A stretch of DNA of 64,000 bases from Diplocloster modestus. Its GTDB lineage: Bacteria; Bacillota; Clostridia; Lachnospirales; Lachnospiraceae. The DNA lies in assembly GCF_019042245.1 (NCBI RefSeq), contig NZ_JAHQCX010000001.1:124001-188000 (forward strand), written 5' to 3'. Below are positions 24,742-33,849 of this stretch, piece after piece. A model generated the notes under the pieces. It did not search any database, was not told where the DNA came from, and saw only the letters and a list, made by a program, of their open reading frames with translations. Made by a program: the position numbers and the translations under genes. The first letter of the stretch is position 1. Every line of letters begins with the position of its first letter.

Positions 24742-25356
24742 ATGACCCGAGAGGAACAGAATACTAAGAGTAAGGAGGCCATCATTACCGCTGCCGTCGC
24801 AGAGTTTGGCAGACATGGGTATGAGGGCTCTTCCCTGAATACTGCGCTTAATGAGGCTGGTATTTCAAAAGGTAAAATTTATCATTATTTTGAAAGTAAG
24901 GACCAGGTGTACCTTGCATGTGTCAGTGCCTGCTTTGACCAGCTCATGGAAAGGCTGCAGGGAGAAAAGGATAAAGAGGTGCGGACGCTTCCGGGATATT
25001 TTCAGATAAGATGGGAATTTTTTGAAGAATACCCCTCATTCGCGCAAATTTTTTTTGAAGCGGTTGAACGTCCGCCGGAACATTTAAGGGCAGAGATACA
25101 GCAGCGGAAGGCCTGTTTTGATGAGTTTAATCTGTCCGTGTTCCGCGCGCAGCTTGCGGGACTAAAGCTGCGTGATGGAATCTCCGAGGAGGATGCGATC
25201 GAGTATTTCCAGGTGTTTCAGGAGATATTTCATCGTCTGATGATCACAAAGCTGAAGGATGCTCCGGCGCAAAATGTGCTGGAACTACATGAAAAAGAGC
25301 TGCGGAAGAACCTGGATATCCTCCTGTATGGCATAGCGAAGGAGGAGACCGTATGA
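24742..25356 (+). CDS. TetR/AcrR family transcriptional regulator
   Basis: A 204-residue regulator. The N-terminal helix-turn-helix is canonical (AIITAAVAEFGRHGYEGSSL, then GISKGKIYHYFESKD), and the C-terminal ligand domain is helical and variable. It has an AAAAGGAGTGAAG site and palindromic operators directly upstream, so autorepression is likely. It overlaps the antiporter start by four bases (GTATGATAA), so both are in one operon. It should repress the antiporter until an effector, perhaps a cation or a toxic compound, releases it. Confidence 0.93.
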   Translation: MTREEQNTKSKEAIITAAVAEFGRHGYEGSSLNTALNEAGISKGKIYHYFESKDQVYLACVSACFDQLMERLQGEKDKEVRTLPGYFQIRWEFFEEYPSFAQIFFEAVERPPEHLRAEIQQRKACFDEFNLSVFRAQLAGLKLRDGISEEDAIEYFQVFQEIFHRLMITKLKDAPAQNVLELHEKELRKNLDILLYGIAKEETV

Positions 25357-26588
25357 TAACGATATCGCTTCTTAGGCTGGCCATCGCTTTTGTGCTCGCT
25401 TTATTACTGGGGAAACTGGTGGCGAAAATCAGACTTCCATCAATACTAGGCTGGCTGCTGGCGGGTATGATTCTGGGGCCGCATGCCTTTCGGCTCATCG
25501 ACACCTCTGTTTTAGATGCCGTATGGTTCCAAAATGCAGTCCATATTCTGGAGTGCGCTGTGGGTCTGATGATTGGTACGGAAATAATCTGGAAAGTGAT
25601 CAGACGTTCTGGAAAACAGATTATCGTGACTACGCTGACAGAATCTCTGGGCACCTTTCTTGTAGTAACTCTGGTTTTCGGCATTATTTTTTTTATTGAA
25701 GGAGTTCCGTTATATCTTGCCGCTGTCTTCGGGGCCATTGCATTAGCTACTGCTCCAGCACCGTCTCTCTCTATCGTCAGGGAGTTTAAGACCAACGGTC
25801 CGGTGACAAAGACGCTTATCCCCATGGCGGCTTTGGATGATATCGTAGGCGTTGTGGTGTTTTTTACAGTCATTTCTGTGGTATCCGCCAAAGTGTCCGC
25901 TCAGGCGATGCCGGTTTGGGTGATTATACTGACGCCGGTTCTTCCGCTGCTGATCGGTGTAATTGTGGGAATACCCGCTGGATTTGTGTTGAAAAAGGTT
26001 CGGGGACGGTATGCGCTGCCCGTTCTTCTTGCCTTTATTCTGGCTGCGGCTGGCGTCGGATTTCTATTTAACAATTGGATTATGCCGCAGCCCGTATTGA
26101 ATTTTATGCTGATTGGTATGGCATTTTCCGCCGCATTCGCCAATATAATCCCTACAACGCAGCTGGAAAGCCTTATGAAGAAGTTTAATCCTATTCTGGG
26201 CTTTTCCCTGATTGTGGTGATCCTTAATCTGGGAGCGCCGCTGGATTATCACTTGATTCTGGGGGCAGGCGCGTATACCGCTGTCTATATAATTACCCGC
26301 GCCATCGGAAAATACAGCGGTGCGTGGTTCGGTGCGCGTATCACGAAATCCCCGAAGGTCATTCAGAAATATCTGGGATTTACTTTGCTCCCTCATTCCG
26401 GTGTCTCTTTGGTATTTACCGGAATAGTGGTATCTACGCTGTCAGCTCCAGCTCCTGAGGAAGCAAAAATCGTTCAGGGCACGATTGCGGCTGCCGCTGT
26501 GGTCAACGAAGTAATCGCTGTGATCTTGGCTAAGAAGGGATTTGAATGGGCGGGAGAGACAGGAAAGCCGGAAATAACTGCTCCATAA
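25353..26588 (+). CDS. cation:proton antiporter (CPA2-type, Na+/H+ exchanger domain)
   Basis: A 411-residue membrane protein with about 12 hydrophobic segments in the Na_H_Exchanger pattern: LPSILGWLLAGMILGPH near residue 28, ATAPAPSLSIVREFKT at about 131-146, and LDDIVGVVVFF with the conserved Asp pair near residue 158. It has no C-terminal RCK/TrkA domain, so it is shorter than KefB/C proteins. It would exchange Na+ or K+ for H+. It is coupled to the TetR gene. The stop is followed by an in-frame gene remnant (26589-26729). Confidence 0.9.
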   Translation: MITISLLRLAIAFVLALLLGKLVAKIRLPSILGWLLAGMILGPHAFRLIDTSVLDAVWFQNAVHILECAVGLMIGTEIIWKVIRRSGKQIIVTTLTESLGTFLVVTLVFGIIFFIEGVPLYLAAVFGAIALATAPAPSLSIVREFKTNGPVTKTLIPMAALDDIVGVVVFFTVISVVSAKVSAQAMPVWVIILTPVLPLLIGVIVGIPAGFVLKKVRGRYALPVLLAFILAAAGVGFLFNNWIMPQPVLNFMLIGMAFSAAFANIIPTTQLESLMKKFNPILGFSLIVVILNLGAPLDYHLILGAGAYTAVYIITRAIGKYSGAWFGARITKSPKVIQKYLGFTLLPHSGVSLVFTGIVVSTLSAPAPEEAKIVQGTIAAAAVVNEVIAVILAKKGFEWAGETGKPEITAP

Positions 26589-26729
26589 GGTATAAGAAAA
26601 GGCATTGGAGGTCAGCGGGGTATCCGTCCGCTGCTTTTAAACCGGGCAGGGAAAGCGGTACCAGAGGATATCACAAGTATCTCAAGCTTTGCAGAGCTTC
26701 TGACTATCCTGGAGAGTGAAGGTTTATAA
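26589..26729 (+). pseudogene. remnant of a HAD-type hydrolase C-terminus
   Basis: Directly after the antiporter stop, in the same frame, 46 codons stay open before the next stop. They read GIGGQRGIRPLLLNRAGK, then AVPEDITSISSFAELLTIL. This pattern (AGIRPLLLNRxGK followed by a short SxxEL helix) is the C-terminal end of HAD-superfamily phosphatases. No start codon, ribosome site or catalytic motif is present, so it is read as a leftover 3' end. Confidence 0.55.
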
Positions 26730-26736
26730 AAAAATT

Positions 26737-26765
26737 GTCACAACCTGCGTTCTTGGCTGTCTAAT
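26737..26765 (+). promoter_or_regulatory. possible ECF-type promoter of the truncated sigma gene
   Basis: TTGTCACAACC followed by CTGTCTAATATAG before the truncated sigma gene recalls the AAC/GTC pattern of self-regulated extracytoplasmic-function sigma promoters. This is a weak match by eye. Confidence 0.3.
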
Positions 26766-26795
26766 ATAGTGAAAGTAATAGAAGGAGGAAATTGC

Positions 26796-27044
26796 ATGCA
26801 GACGGAAACTTTTGAACTGATTGACAAAGCCGTGGATGGCAACAAAAAGGCGCTGGAAGGGTTGATTTTGGAGGTAGAGGATATGATCTACAACCTTTCC
26901 CTTCGAATGCTGGGGAGCCTTTATGACGCGCAGGATGCAACTCAGGAAATTATCATCAAAATCATTACCCAGCTCTCGACTTTGCTGGTTATGTCGGCGG
27001 TGCTGGGGACGGCTATTTCAGCAGCGGGTCATTTTATCCTGTAA
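26796..27044 (+). pseudogene. truncated ECF-like sigma factor (region 2 only)
   Basis: From ATG 26796 (site AAGGAGGAA) 82 residues are encoded. Residues 1-60 look like sigma-70 region 2: MQTETFELIDKAVDGNKKAL, then DMIYNLSLRMLGSLYDAQDATQE. After KIITQLST the protein changes abruptly to a hydrophobic tail (LLVMSAVLGTAISAAGHFIL). The DNA-binding parts of region 2.4 and all of region 4 are gone. This looks like an internal deletion that joined the 5' end of a sigma gene to the 3' end of an unrelated membrane gene. It is unlikely to work as a sigma factor. Confidence 0.7.
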
Positions 27045-27177
27045 GAATTCCGGTATATTGGAGGGGGCCCTGGCAAACTGGAGTGACGTTCTAGTATTAT
27101 GTAGGAACGTAATCCGGTTAACTTCTGACGGTGTTGGTGTATTTTCCAGTATTGTAGTAGTATTTCTCTAAGCCGGT

Positions 27178-27219
27178 AAAGACGGAATTTCAGCATTAAG
27201 CTGGCGTTCCGTCTTTTTT
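27178..27219 (+). terminator. intrinsic terminator
   Basis: AAAGACGGAA pairs with TTCCGTCTTT, followed by a T run (27214-27219). It separates the decayed segment from the uvrBA regulatory region. The ~130 bases before it hold no convincing gene. Confidence 0.75.
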
Positions 27220-27302
27220 AAATCTTATATTGGATATGGATTAGACAGCTTGTTAAAATATACAAACGGAATTAGGTTGGTAATATTTAGATGCGGAAAA
27301 AA

Positions 27303-27314
27303 GAACAAGTGTTC
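27303..27314. promoter_or_regulatory. LexA (SOS) box upstream of uvrBA
   Basis: GAACAAGTGTTC fits the Gram-positive LexA consensus GAAC-N4-GTTC exactly. It lies 33 bases before the -10 box at 27348. A LexA site in front of uvrBA is well known in Firmicutes. Confidence 0.75.
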
Positions 27315-27344
27315 CATTTTTTCCTATACTTTTTTGAATGTCTA

Positions 27345-27353
27345 TGGTATAAT
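27345..27353 (+). promoter_or_regulatory. extended -10 promoter for uvrBA
   Basis: TGGTATAAT is an extended -10 element (TGnTATAAT). The -35 region (27325-27330, TATACT) is weak, as expected for an extended -10 promoter. The leader to uvrB is about 300 bases and contains the RhuM-like relic. Confidence 0.55.
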
Positions 27354-27374
27354 TCTTGTTAGTCTCAACATTGA

Positions 27375-27615
27375 CCACAACAAAACCTTGCAGACCTTAC
27401 TTTTATCACAGCAACTGGAGAAAGTGATGTAAATGCAATATATTTTGATGAAAATGTTTGGTTTACGCATAAAATGATGGGGCCTTTATACTAATGTAGA
27501 AACCCATACGATAAATTACTACTTAAAAATTATTTTCAGGTGGTGTGACTTAAATCTGTATAAGGTTAAATTAGATAATCTATCAATTGGCCATACAAAT
27601 ATCACACGAATTTAA
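27375..27615 (+). pseudogene. frameshifted relic of a RhuM-family protein
   Basis: Two overlapping frames together read like the N-terminal part of the RhuM family. The first (27375-27494) ends TATGESDVNAIYFDENVWFT followed by HKMMGPLY. One base out of frame, translation continues as TNVETHTINYYLKIIFR (from about 27490) and drifts to a stop at 27613-27615. Intact members show the pattern DENVWLTQKxMaxLYxVxxxTINxHL. There is one frameshift, no start codon and a truncated end. The DNA is clearly more AT-rich than its neighbours, which suggests acquired material. Confidence 0.55.
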
Positions 27616-27660
27616 GGTAGATAGACGAACTTTTTTACTATGAAATTTGGAGGTGGAATT

Positions 27661-29652
27661 TTGGAAAATTTGTTCAAATTACACAGTGAATATCAGCCTA
27701 CCGGCGACCAGCCCCAGGCCATCGAAGCCCTTGTAAAAGGCTTTAAAGAAGGCAACCAATTCGAGACTTTGCTGGGGGTTACGGGTTCCGGTAAGACATT
27801 TACCATGGCGAATGTCATTCAGCAGTTACAAAAACCGACCCTGATCATTGCCCACAACAAAACCCTTGCCGCGCAGTTATACGGAGAGTTCAAGGAGTTC
27901 TTCCCGGAGAATGCCGTGGAGTATTTTGTGAGCTACTATGACTACTATCAGCCGGAGGCATATGTCCCCTCTTCGGATACCTATATTGCAAAAGATTCCT
28001 CCATCAATGATGAGATAGACAAGCTGCGGCTCTCCGCGACTACCTCGCTGTCGGAGCGGCAGGACGTGATCATTGTGTCCAGTGTGTCCTGCATCTACGG
28101 CCTGGGAAGCCCGGTGGATTACCAGAATATGACCGTATCCCTGCGTCCGGGAATGCAGAAAGACCGGGAGGAGGTGATCCGTAAACTCATCGACATGCAG
28201 TATGACAGAAATGAGATGGACTTTAAACGTGGTACCTTCCGGGTGCGCGGCGATGTTCTGGAGATTATCCCGGCTGACTGGAGTGAAACCGCGGTGCGGG
28301 TGGAATTTTTCGGAGACGAGATTGACCGGATTGTTGAGATTGACATGCTGACCGGTGAGATTAAGAATACCCTTACACATATTGCCATCTTTCCGGCGTC
28401 CCACTACGTGGTTCCGCAGGATAAGATCAATGAGGCCTGTAAGCATATTGAAGCAGAGCTGGAAGAGCGGATTCGCTATTTTAAGAGCGAGGACAAGCTT
28501 CTGGAAGCTCAGAGAATATCGGAACGGACAAATTTTGATATCGAGATGCTGCGGGAAACCGGCTTTTGTTCGGGGATCGAGAATTACTCCAGGCATCTGT
28601 CGGGTTTGGAACCCGGTACACCGCCCTGGACGCTGATCGACTATTTTCCAGATGATTTTCTGATTATGATCGACGAGTCCCATAAGACAGTGCCTCAGAT
28701 CCGGGGCATGTATTTTGGGGATCAGAACAGGAAGAAGACTCTGGTGGAATACGGATTCCGGCTCCCCTCGGCCAGAGATAACCGGCCCCTTAACTTTGAG
28801 GAATTCGAGAGCAAGATCAACCAGCTCATGTTCGTGTCCGCGACGCCGGGAGAGTATGAGGCGGAGCATGAGCTACTGCGGACGGAACAGATCATCCGGC
28901 CTACGGGTCTGCTGGACCCGGAGGTGGAGGTGCGCCCTGTGGAAGGACAGATCGATGACCTGGTGGGTGAGGTAAATAAAGAGGTGGCAGCACACCACAA
29001 GGTGCTGATTACTACACTGACCAAACGGATGGCGGAAGATCTGACAGACTATATGAAAGATCTGGGAATCCGTATAAAATATCTGCATTCCGACATCGAT
29101 ACACTGGAACGCACGGAGATCATCCGGGATATGCGTCTGGATGTATTCGACGTGCTGGTGGGAATCAACCTGCTGCGTGAGGGACTGGACATTCCTGAGA
29201 TTACCCTGGTCGCCATACTGGATGCGGACAAGGAAGGGTTCCTGCGTTCGGCTACCTCCTTGATCCAGACCATTGGACGGGCTTCCCGTAATTCCGAGGG
29301 ACATGTCATCATGTACGCGGACAAGATTACGGATTCCATGAAAGAAGCCCTGGAGGAGACCGGCCGGAGACGGCAGATACAGCAGAAGTATAATGAAGAG
29401 CACGGAATTACCCCCCAGACGATCCAAAAAGCGGTGCGGGATTTGATCAGTATCTCCAAAGCTGTGGCGAAACAGGAGATGATATTTGAAAAAGACCCGG
29501 AATCCATGAGCAAAAAGGAACTGGAGAAGCTGGTGGCGGATCTGAACAAACAAATGAAACAGGCGGCGGCGGATTTGAACTTCGAAGCTGCCGCAGAGCT
29601 GCGTGATAAGATGATCGAGTTGAATAAGCAGCTGCATGATCTGGAAGGATAA
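27661..29652 (+). CDS. uvrB: excinuclease ABC subunit B
   Basis: A 663-residue UvrB, the damage-verification helicase of nucleotide excision repair. It shows Walker A GVTGSGKT near residue 40, the beta-hairpin tyrosine cluster [16 protein letters not shown]-like DESH, helicase motifs [19 protein letters not shown] and QTIGRASRN, and the C-terminal UVR domain ([22 protein letters not shown]) that contacts UvrC. The frame is open from ATG 27640, but that codon has no ribosome site. TTG 27661 follows GGAGG (27649-27653), and [19 protein letters not shown] fits other UvrB starts. uvrA follows after 17 bases. Confidence 0.97.
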   Translation: MENLFKLHSEYQPTGDQPQAIEALVKGFKEGNQFETLLGVTGSGKTFTMANVIQQLQKPTLIIAHNKTLAAQLYGEFKEFFPENAVEYFVSYYDYYQPEAYVPSSDTYIAKDSSINDEIDKLRLSATTSLSERQDVIIVSSVSCIYGLGSPVDYQNMTVSLRPGMQKDREEVIRKLIDMQYDRNEMDFKRGTFRVRGDVLEIIPADWSETAVRVEFFGDEIDRIVEIDMLTGEIKNTLTHIAIFPASHYVVPQDKINEACKHIEAELEERIRYFKSEDKLLEAQRISERTNFDIEMLRETGFCSGIENYSRHLSGLEPGTPPWTLIDYFPDDFLIMIDESHKTVPQIRGMYFGDQNRKKTLVEYGFRLPSARDNRPLNFEEFESKINQLMFVSATPGEYEAEHELLRTEQIIRPTGLLDPEVEVRPVEGQIDDLVGEVNKEVAAHHKVLITTLTKRMAEDLTDYMKDLGIRIKYLHSDIDTLERTEIIRDMRLDVFDVLVGINLLREGLDIPEITLVAILDADKEGFLRSATSLIQTIGRASRNSEGHVIMYADKITDSMKEALEETGRRRQIQQKYNEEHGITPQTIQKAVRDLISISKAVAKQEMIFEKDPESMSKKELEKLVADLNKQMKQAAADLNFEAAAELRDKMIELNKQLHDLEG

Positions 29653-29669
29653 GAGCAGGAGTAAGAACG

Positions 29670-32510
29670 ATGACAAAAATAAAAGATACAAAAAATTACA
29701 TTAAAATCCGGGGGGCAAATGAGCACAATCTGAAGGATCTGAGCGTGGACATCCCGCGCAATGAATTTGTGGTACTCACAGGTTTGAGCGGATCCGGCAA
29801 ATCATCCCTGGCGTTTGACACTATCTACGCGGAAGGGCAGCGGCGGTATATGGAATCCCTGTCCTCTTACGCCAGACAGTTCCTGGGACAGATGGAAAAA
29901 CCCAATGTGGAGAGTATAGAAGGGCTGCCGCCGGCCATCTCCATCGATCAGAAATCCACAAACCGGAATCCCCGTTCCACGGTTGGAACTGTGACGGAGA
30001 TCTATGATTATTTCCGGCTGCTGTATGCCAGGATCGGAATTCCCCATTGTCCGAAATGCGGCCGGGAGATTAAGAAACAGACGGTAGACCAGATGGTAGA
30101 CCAGATCCTGGAGCTGCCGGAAGGAACCCGCATTCAGCTGCTGGCGCCGGTAGTCCGGGGCAGAAAGGGCGAGCATACGAAGCTGTTCGCCAAGGCAAAG
30201 AGAAGCGGATACGTCCGGGTACGGGTTGACGGGAACCAGTATGAACTCTCGGAAGATATACAATTATCCAAGAATATCAAACATAACATAGAAATTATAG
30301 TGGACCGCCTGATCGTAAAACCGGGAATCGAAAAGAGGCTGACGGATTCGATTGAAAATGTGCTGGAACTGGCGGAAGGCCTGCTGATCGTGGATGTGTT
30401 CGGAGGCGACCCGATTAATTTCAGCCAGAGCTTTTCCTGCCCGGACTGCGGGATCAGCGTCGACGAGATCGAACCCAGAAGCTTTTCCTTTAACAATCCG
30501 TTCGGCGCCTGCCCGGACTGCTACGGTCTGGGGTACAAGATGGAGTTTGATGAGGATCTGATGATACCGGATAAATCTATCAGTCTGGCCGATGGAGCGA
30601 TCGTGGCCATGGGCTGGCAGTCCAGTACAGACTCCGGGAGCTTTACCCATGCGATACTGAAGGCTCTGTCAGAGACATACAAATTTGATCTTCACACACC
30701 CTACCAGGAGCTGCCGGAGGATATCCGGGACGTCATCATTAATGGGACCAACGGCCGCGAGGTAAAGGTGCACTATAAAGGTCAGCGGGGAGAAGGCGTC
30801 TATGATGTGGCCTTCGAAGGTCTGATCCGGAATATGGAACGCCGTTACCGGGAAACCGGTTCCGATACTATGAAACAGGAATATGAGACCTTTATGCGTA
30901 TCACCCCCTGTAAAACCTGTGGTGGCCAGAGGCTGAAGCAATCCGCCCTTGCGGTAACAGTGGGAGACAAGAACATCCATGAAGTAACCTCCATGTCCAT
31001 ACTGAATCTGCGGCAGTTTTTGAATGATCTGGAGCTTACAAACCAGCAGATGCTGATCGGCAAGCAGATTTTAAAAGAAATCAAATCCCGTATCGGATTC
31101 CTGAATGATGTGGGATTGGAATACCTGACCCTGGCCAGGGCCACCGGGACTCTGTCCGGGGGGGAAGCACAGCGGATCCGTCTGGCCACACAGATCGGCT
31201 CAGGTCTGGTAGGCGTAGCTTATATCCTGGACGAGCCCAGTATCGGGCTGCACCAGCGGGACAATGATAAACTGCTCCGGACACTGAATAACCTAAAGGA
31301 ACTGGGGAATACGCTGATCGTGGTAGAGCATGACGAAGATACGATGTATGCGGCGGACCATGTGATCGATATAGGACCGGGAGCCGGAGAACACGGCGGA
31401 CATGTGGTGGCCCAGGGAACGGCCGAGGAGATTATGAAATCCAAAGACTCCATAACCGGAGCCTATCTGAGCGGAAAGATCAAAATTCCGGTGCCGAAAG
31501 TGCGTAAGCAGCCCACTGGTTTCCTGACGATCAAAGGAGCCAGGGAAAATAACCTGAAAAACATCGACGTGGACATTCCGCTGGGCGTTATGACCTGTGT
31601 CACCGGAGTATCCGGGTCAGGTAAAAGCTCCCTGATCAATGAGATTCTGTACAAAGCCCTGGCGAAGAAACTGAACCGGGCGCGGACGATACCCGGAAAG
31701 CACGCAGGGATTCTGGGAGTAGAACAGCTGGATAAGGTGATTGATATAGACCAGTCCCCGATCGGAAGAACACCCCGGTCGAATCCGGCTACCTATACCG
31801 GAGTATTTGACCAGATCCGGGATTTGTTCGCGGGTACCCCTGACGCCAAGGAGCGGGGGTACAAAAAAGGCCGATTCAGTTTCAATGTGAAAGGCGGCCG
31901 GTGTGAAGCCTGTAGCGGGGATGGTATTATAAAAATAGAGATGCATTTCCTGCCGGACGTCTACGTGCCGTGTGAAGTCTGCCAGGGAAAACGCTATAAC
32001 CGCGAGACACTGGAGGTTCATTACAAAGGAAAGAACATATACGATGTGCTGGACATGACGGTAGAGGAGGCAAACAAATTTTTTGAAAACGTGCCGTCGA
32101 TTCAGCGCAAGATCTCCACACTGAATGATGTGGGCCTGTCTTATATCAAGCTGGGTCAGCCATCCACTACATTGTCCGGGGGAGAGGCGCAGCGAATCAA
32201 GCTGGCTACTGAGTTAAGCCGGAGGAGCACTGGAAAGACGATCTATATCCTGGACGAGCCGACCACCGGCCTGCATTTCGCAGATGTCCATAAGCTGATC
32301 GAGATCCTTCAGAGGCTGGCAGAAGGCGGCAATACGGTTGTGGTCATCGAACACAATCTGGATGTAATCAAAACAGCGGATTATATTATAGATATCGGCC
32401 CGGAAGGGGGCGATGCCGGCGGTACGATCATAGCGACTGGAACGCCGGAAGAAGTGGCGAAGAATCCGAAATCCTACACAGGGCAGTATGTGGCGAAATA
32501 TCTGGAATAG
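29670..32510 (+). CDS. uvrA: excinuclease ABC subunit A
   Basis: A 946-residue UvrA, the damage-recognition ATPase of nucleotide excision repair. Two ABC domains are present: P-loops [10 protein letters not shown] near residue 36 and [10 protein letters not shown] near 646, and signatures LSGGEAQRI in both halves. Zinc modules are CPKCGREI, the CPDCG...CPDCYG pair, and CEACSGDG...[10 protein letters not shown]. Length is standard. It shares the SOS-controlled transcript with uvrB. Confidence 0.98.
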   Translation: MTKIKDTKNYIKIRGANEHNLKDLSVDIPRNEFVVLTGLSGSGKSSLAFDTIYAEGQRRYMESLSSYARQFLGQMEKPNVESIEGLPPAISIDQKSTNRNPRSTVGTVTEIYDYFRLLYARIGIPHCPKCGREIKKQTVDQMVDQILELPEGTRIQLLAPVVRGRKGEHTKLFAKAKRSGYVRVRVDGNQYELSEDIQLSKNIKHNIEIIVDRLIVKPGIEKRLTDSIENVLELAEGLLIVDVFGGDPINFSQSFSCPDCGISVDEIEPRSFSFNNPFGACPDCYGLGYKMEFDEDLMIPDKSISLADGAIVAMGWQSSTDSGSFTHAILKALSETYKFDLHTPYQELPEDIRDVIINGTNGREVKVHYKGQRGEGVYDVAFEGLIRNMERRYRETGSDTMKQEYETFMRITPCKTCGGQRLKQSALAVTVGDKNIHEVTSMSILNLRQFLNDLELTNQQMLIGKQILKEIKSRIGFLNDVGLEYLTLARATGTLSGGEAQRIRLATQIGSGLVGVAYILDEPSIGLHQRDNDKLLRTLNNLKELGNTLIVVEHDEDTMYAADHVIDIGPGAGEHGGHVVAQGTAEEIMKSKDSITGAYLSGKIKIPVPKVRKQPTGFLTIKGARENNLKNIDVDIPLGVMTCVTGVSGSGKSSLINEILYKALAKKLNRARTIPGKHAGILGVEQLDKVIDIDQSPIGRTPRSNPATYTGVFDQIRDLFAGTPDAKERGYKKGRFSFNVKGGRCEACSGDGIIKIEMHFLPDVYVPCEVCQGKRYNRETLEVHYKGKNIYDVLDMTVEEANKFFENVPSIQRKISTLNDVGLSYIKLGQPSTTLSGGEAQRIKLATELSRRSTGKTIYILDEPTTGLHFADVHKLIEILQRLAEGGNTVVVIEHNLDVIKTADYIIDIGPEGGDAGGTIIATGTPEEVAKNPKSYTGQYVAKYLE

Positions 32511-32574
32511 CTGCTCGTTCAGACGAGAGACTTCCCGAAAGCCAGGGGATAAGATACAGGATTTTTAAAGAGGA

Positions 32575-33111
32575 TCATACGGTAATATCTATCGTGACAG
32601 CAGCCTCGCCGCCCTGCATGGCGGCAGCGGAAGGGATACCTGCCGGAACAGCAGGCGAAGATTGCATATCCTGACTGCTCTGAGTCATTCCACCTGAGAT
32701 GTTTTCCAGCTGGTCTTTCAGACGTTTTTCTTCTGCCTTGAGTTCCTGGGGGCTGGGATAATAGTCATGTATTTGCCCGTATTCACGAACCGTTCTTTTT
32801 ACCTGTTTTTCTTTGAGGAGGCGTTTGAAATACATGGCTTTTTTCAGATTATGATTGCGTTGAGCCTTCTTCCGGGCAGAGGCTATGAGTTCTTCTTTTT
32901 TTAGCTGTTTGCTCTTCAACAGCGCCTTTCGCAGTACCTGCTCCGCCTGATGCGTCAAAGGCATAGCCTCTTTCACGGCATAAGAGCCGGATTTCAGCTG
33001 ATAGATATTTCTACGGATGGAACTGATAGTAACCTTAACCATCTGCTGATTTCTGGCTCTGGCCAGTCGGGCCAGATCTCTGGATGGAGTGTAGGAAGGC
33101 TTCTTTTTCAC
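32575..33111 (-). CDS. unknown basic, coiled-coil-like protein
   Basis: I do not recognise this protein. It is up to 178 residues, very Lys/Arg-rich, with long helical stretches (LRKALLKSKQLKKEELIASA, EEKRLKDQLENISGG) and a Ser/Pro/Ala-rich tail. No membrane segment or catalytic motif is seen. The start is uncertain: GTG 33111 has no clear ribosome site, and ATG 33042 (MVKVTISSIRRN) is an alternative. It follows another unknown gene by 59 bases and probably shares its promoter. It converges on uvrA. Confidence 0.6.
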   Translation of the reverse strand: MKKKPSYTPSRDLARLARARNQQMVKVTISSIRRNIYQLKSGSYAVKEAMPLTHQAEQVLRKALLKSKQLKKEELIASARKKAQRNHNLKKAMYFKRLLKEKQVKRTVREYGQIHDYYPSPQELKAEEKRLKDQLENISGGMTQSSQDMQSSPAVPAGIPSAAAMQGGEAAVTIDITV

Positions 33112-33170
33112 AGTGATGGTTGAGCCGTCTTTATTATGATAACGGCTGATGGAATTCCCCTTAAACAGGG

Positions 33171-33608
33171 CTAACGCTCCACCTGGTTAAGCAGAGACTT
33201 CCAGGTCTTAGTGAGCTCTTCCAGACACCAGTCTCTGAACTCTGTATCGTTTTGCATTTTCTGCAGTATGTCCGGGGGCAATACCAGCTGGAACTGCTCT
33301 TGATGACTCCTGGCATAAAGGATAATCTGTTCTTTTCCCGACAGATCCTGTATCGAAATCTGTGCGCCGGGCATCCATTGCTGCAAATTCAGGTGACTGA
33401 GATAGGCGGCAGTATTCCGGCTGTCACCTGCCGTTTTCACAAACCGATCCATGGGCATACCGCCGGCAGCAGAAATATGATCTTCCGGCCGGGAAGTCTG
33501 CGCACTTTGTTTTCTTTCGTCTGCGGTGCTGCGCTTTTCAGGAGCAAGAGCTGCATAAGCCCCCCGATTCTGTTCAATTTTCAAGAAACCATCCCCTCCA
33601 CAAACCAT
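33171..33608 (-). CDS. unknown soluble protein
   Basis: This protein of up to 145 residues is not one I recognise. The first half is polar and probably disordered. The second half is predicted to be helical with a Trp/Leu-rich C-terminus (DWCLEELTKTWKSLLNQVE). ATG 33608 opens the frame. A TTG eight codons later (33584) follows GGAGG at a better distance and would begin MKIEQNRG, so the start is open. It has its own promoter and is followed by the basic protein at 32575. Confidence 0.6.
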   Translation of the reverse strand: MVCGGDGFLKIEQNRGAYAALAPEKRSTADERKQSAQTSRPEDHISAAGGMPMDRFVKTAGDSRNTAAYLSHLNLQQWMPGAQISIQDLSGKEQIILYARSHQEQFQLVLPPDILQKMQNDTEFRDWCLEELTKTWKSLLNQVER

Positions 33609-33645
33609 TCCGATCTAATGCCAGTCAGTATCGTTTATTATCCTT

Positions 33646-33674
33646 ATTATACAACGCTGAATTACAATTGTTAA
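33646..33674 (-). promoter_or_regulatory. sigma-A promoter for the two unknown minus-strand genes
   Basis: On the minus strand TTAACA (33674-33669) and TATAAT (33651-33646) have a 17-base spacer, 38 bases before the ATG at 33608. Confidence 0.6.
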
Positions 33675-33787
33675 CTTCTAAATTTTAAAATGTCTCTATG
33701 AAATTAAAATATCTCAGGGAAATGTCCGGGCACTATAATAAAACCCGACGCTTTCCTGTTATCGTATATATTTAAGAGAAAATTAAG

Positions 33788-33816
33788 TTGCGGGATGGAA
33801 ACGCAAGTAGTACAAT
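33788..33816 (+). promoter_or_regulatory. sigma-A promoter for the lipid kinase gene
   Basis: TTGCGG (33788-33793) and TACAAT (33811-33816) have a 17-base spacer, 34 bases before the ATG at 33850, which has a GAAGGAG site. Confidence 0.5.
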
Positions 33817-33849
33817 TGTGATGGTAATGATTAGATAGAAGGAGTCTGT

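Noticed and set aside
26923..27171. 82-codon frame overlapping the truncated sigma gene
   Set aside because: Its composition (many Arg, Cys and Trp) is that of an out-of-frame reading. The last 35 codons might be another remnant, but I recognise nothing in them.
27250..27432. 60-codon frame before uvrB
   Set aside because: No ribosome site; it overlaps the SOS box, the promoter and the RhuM-like relic in a different frame.
27354..27660. Long uvrB leader considered as a riboswitch or T-box
   Set aside because: No T-box motif, no terminator just before uvrB and no known aptamer pattern; the protein-like relic explains most of the stretch.
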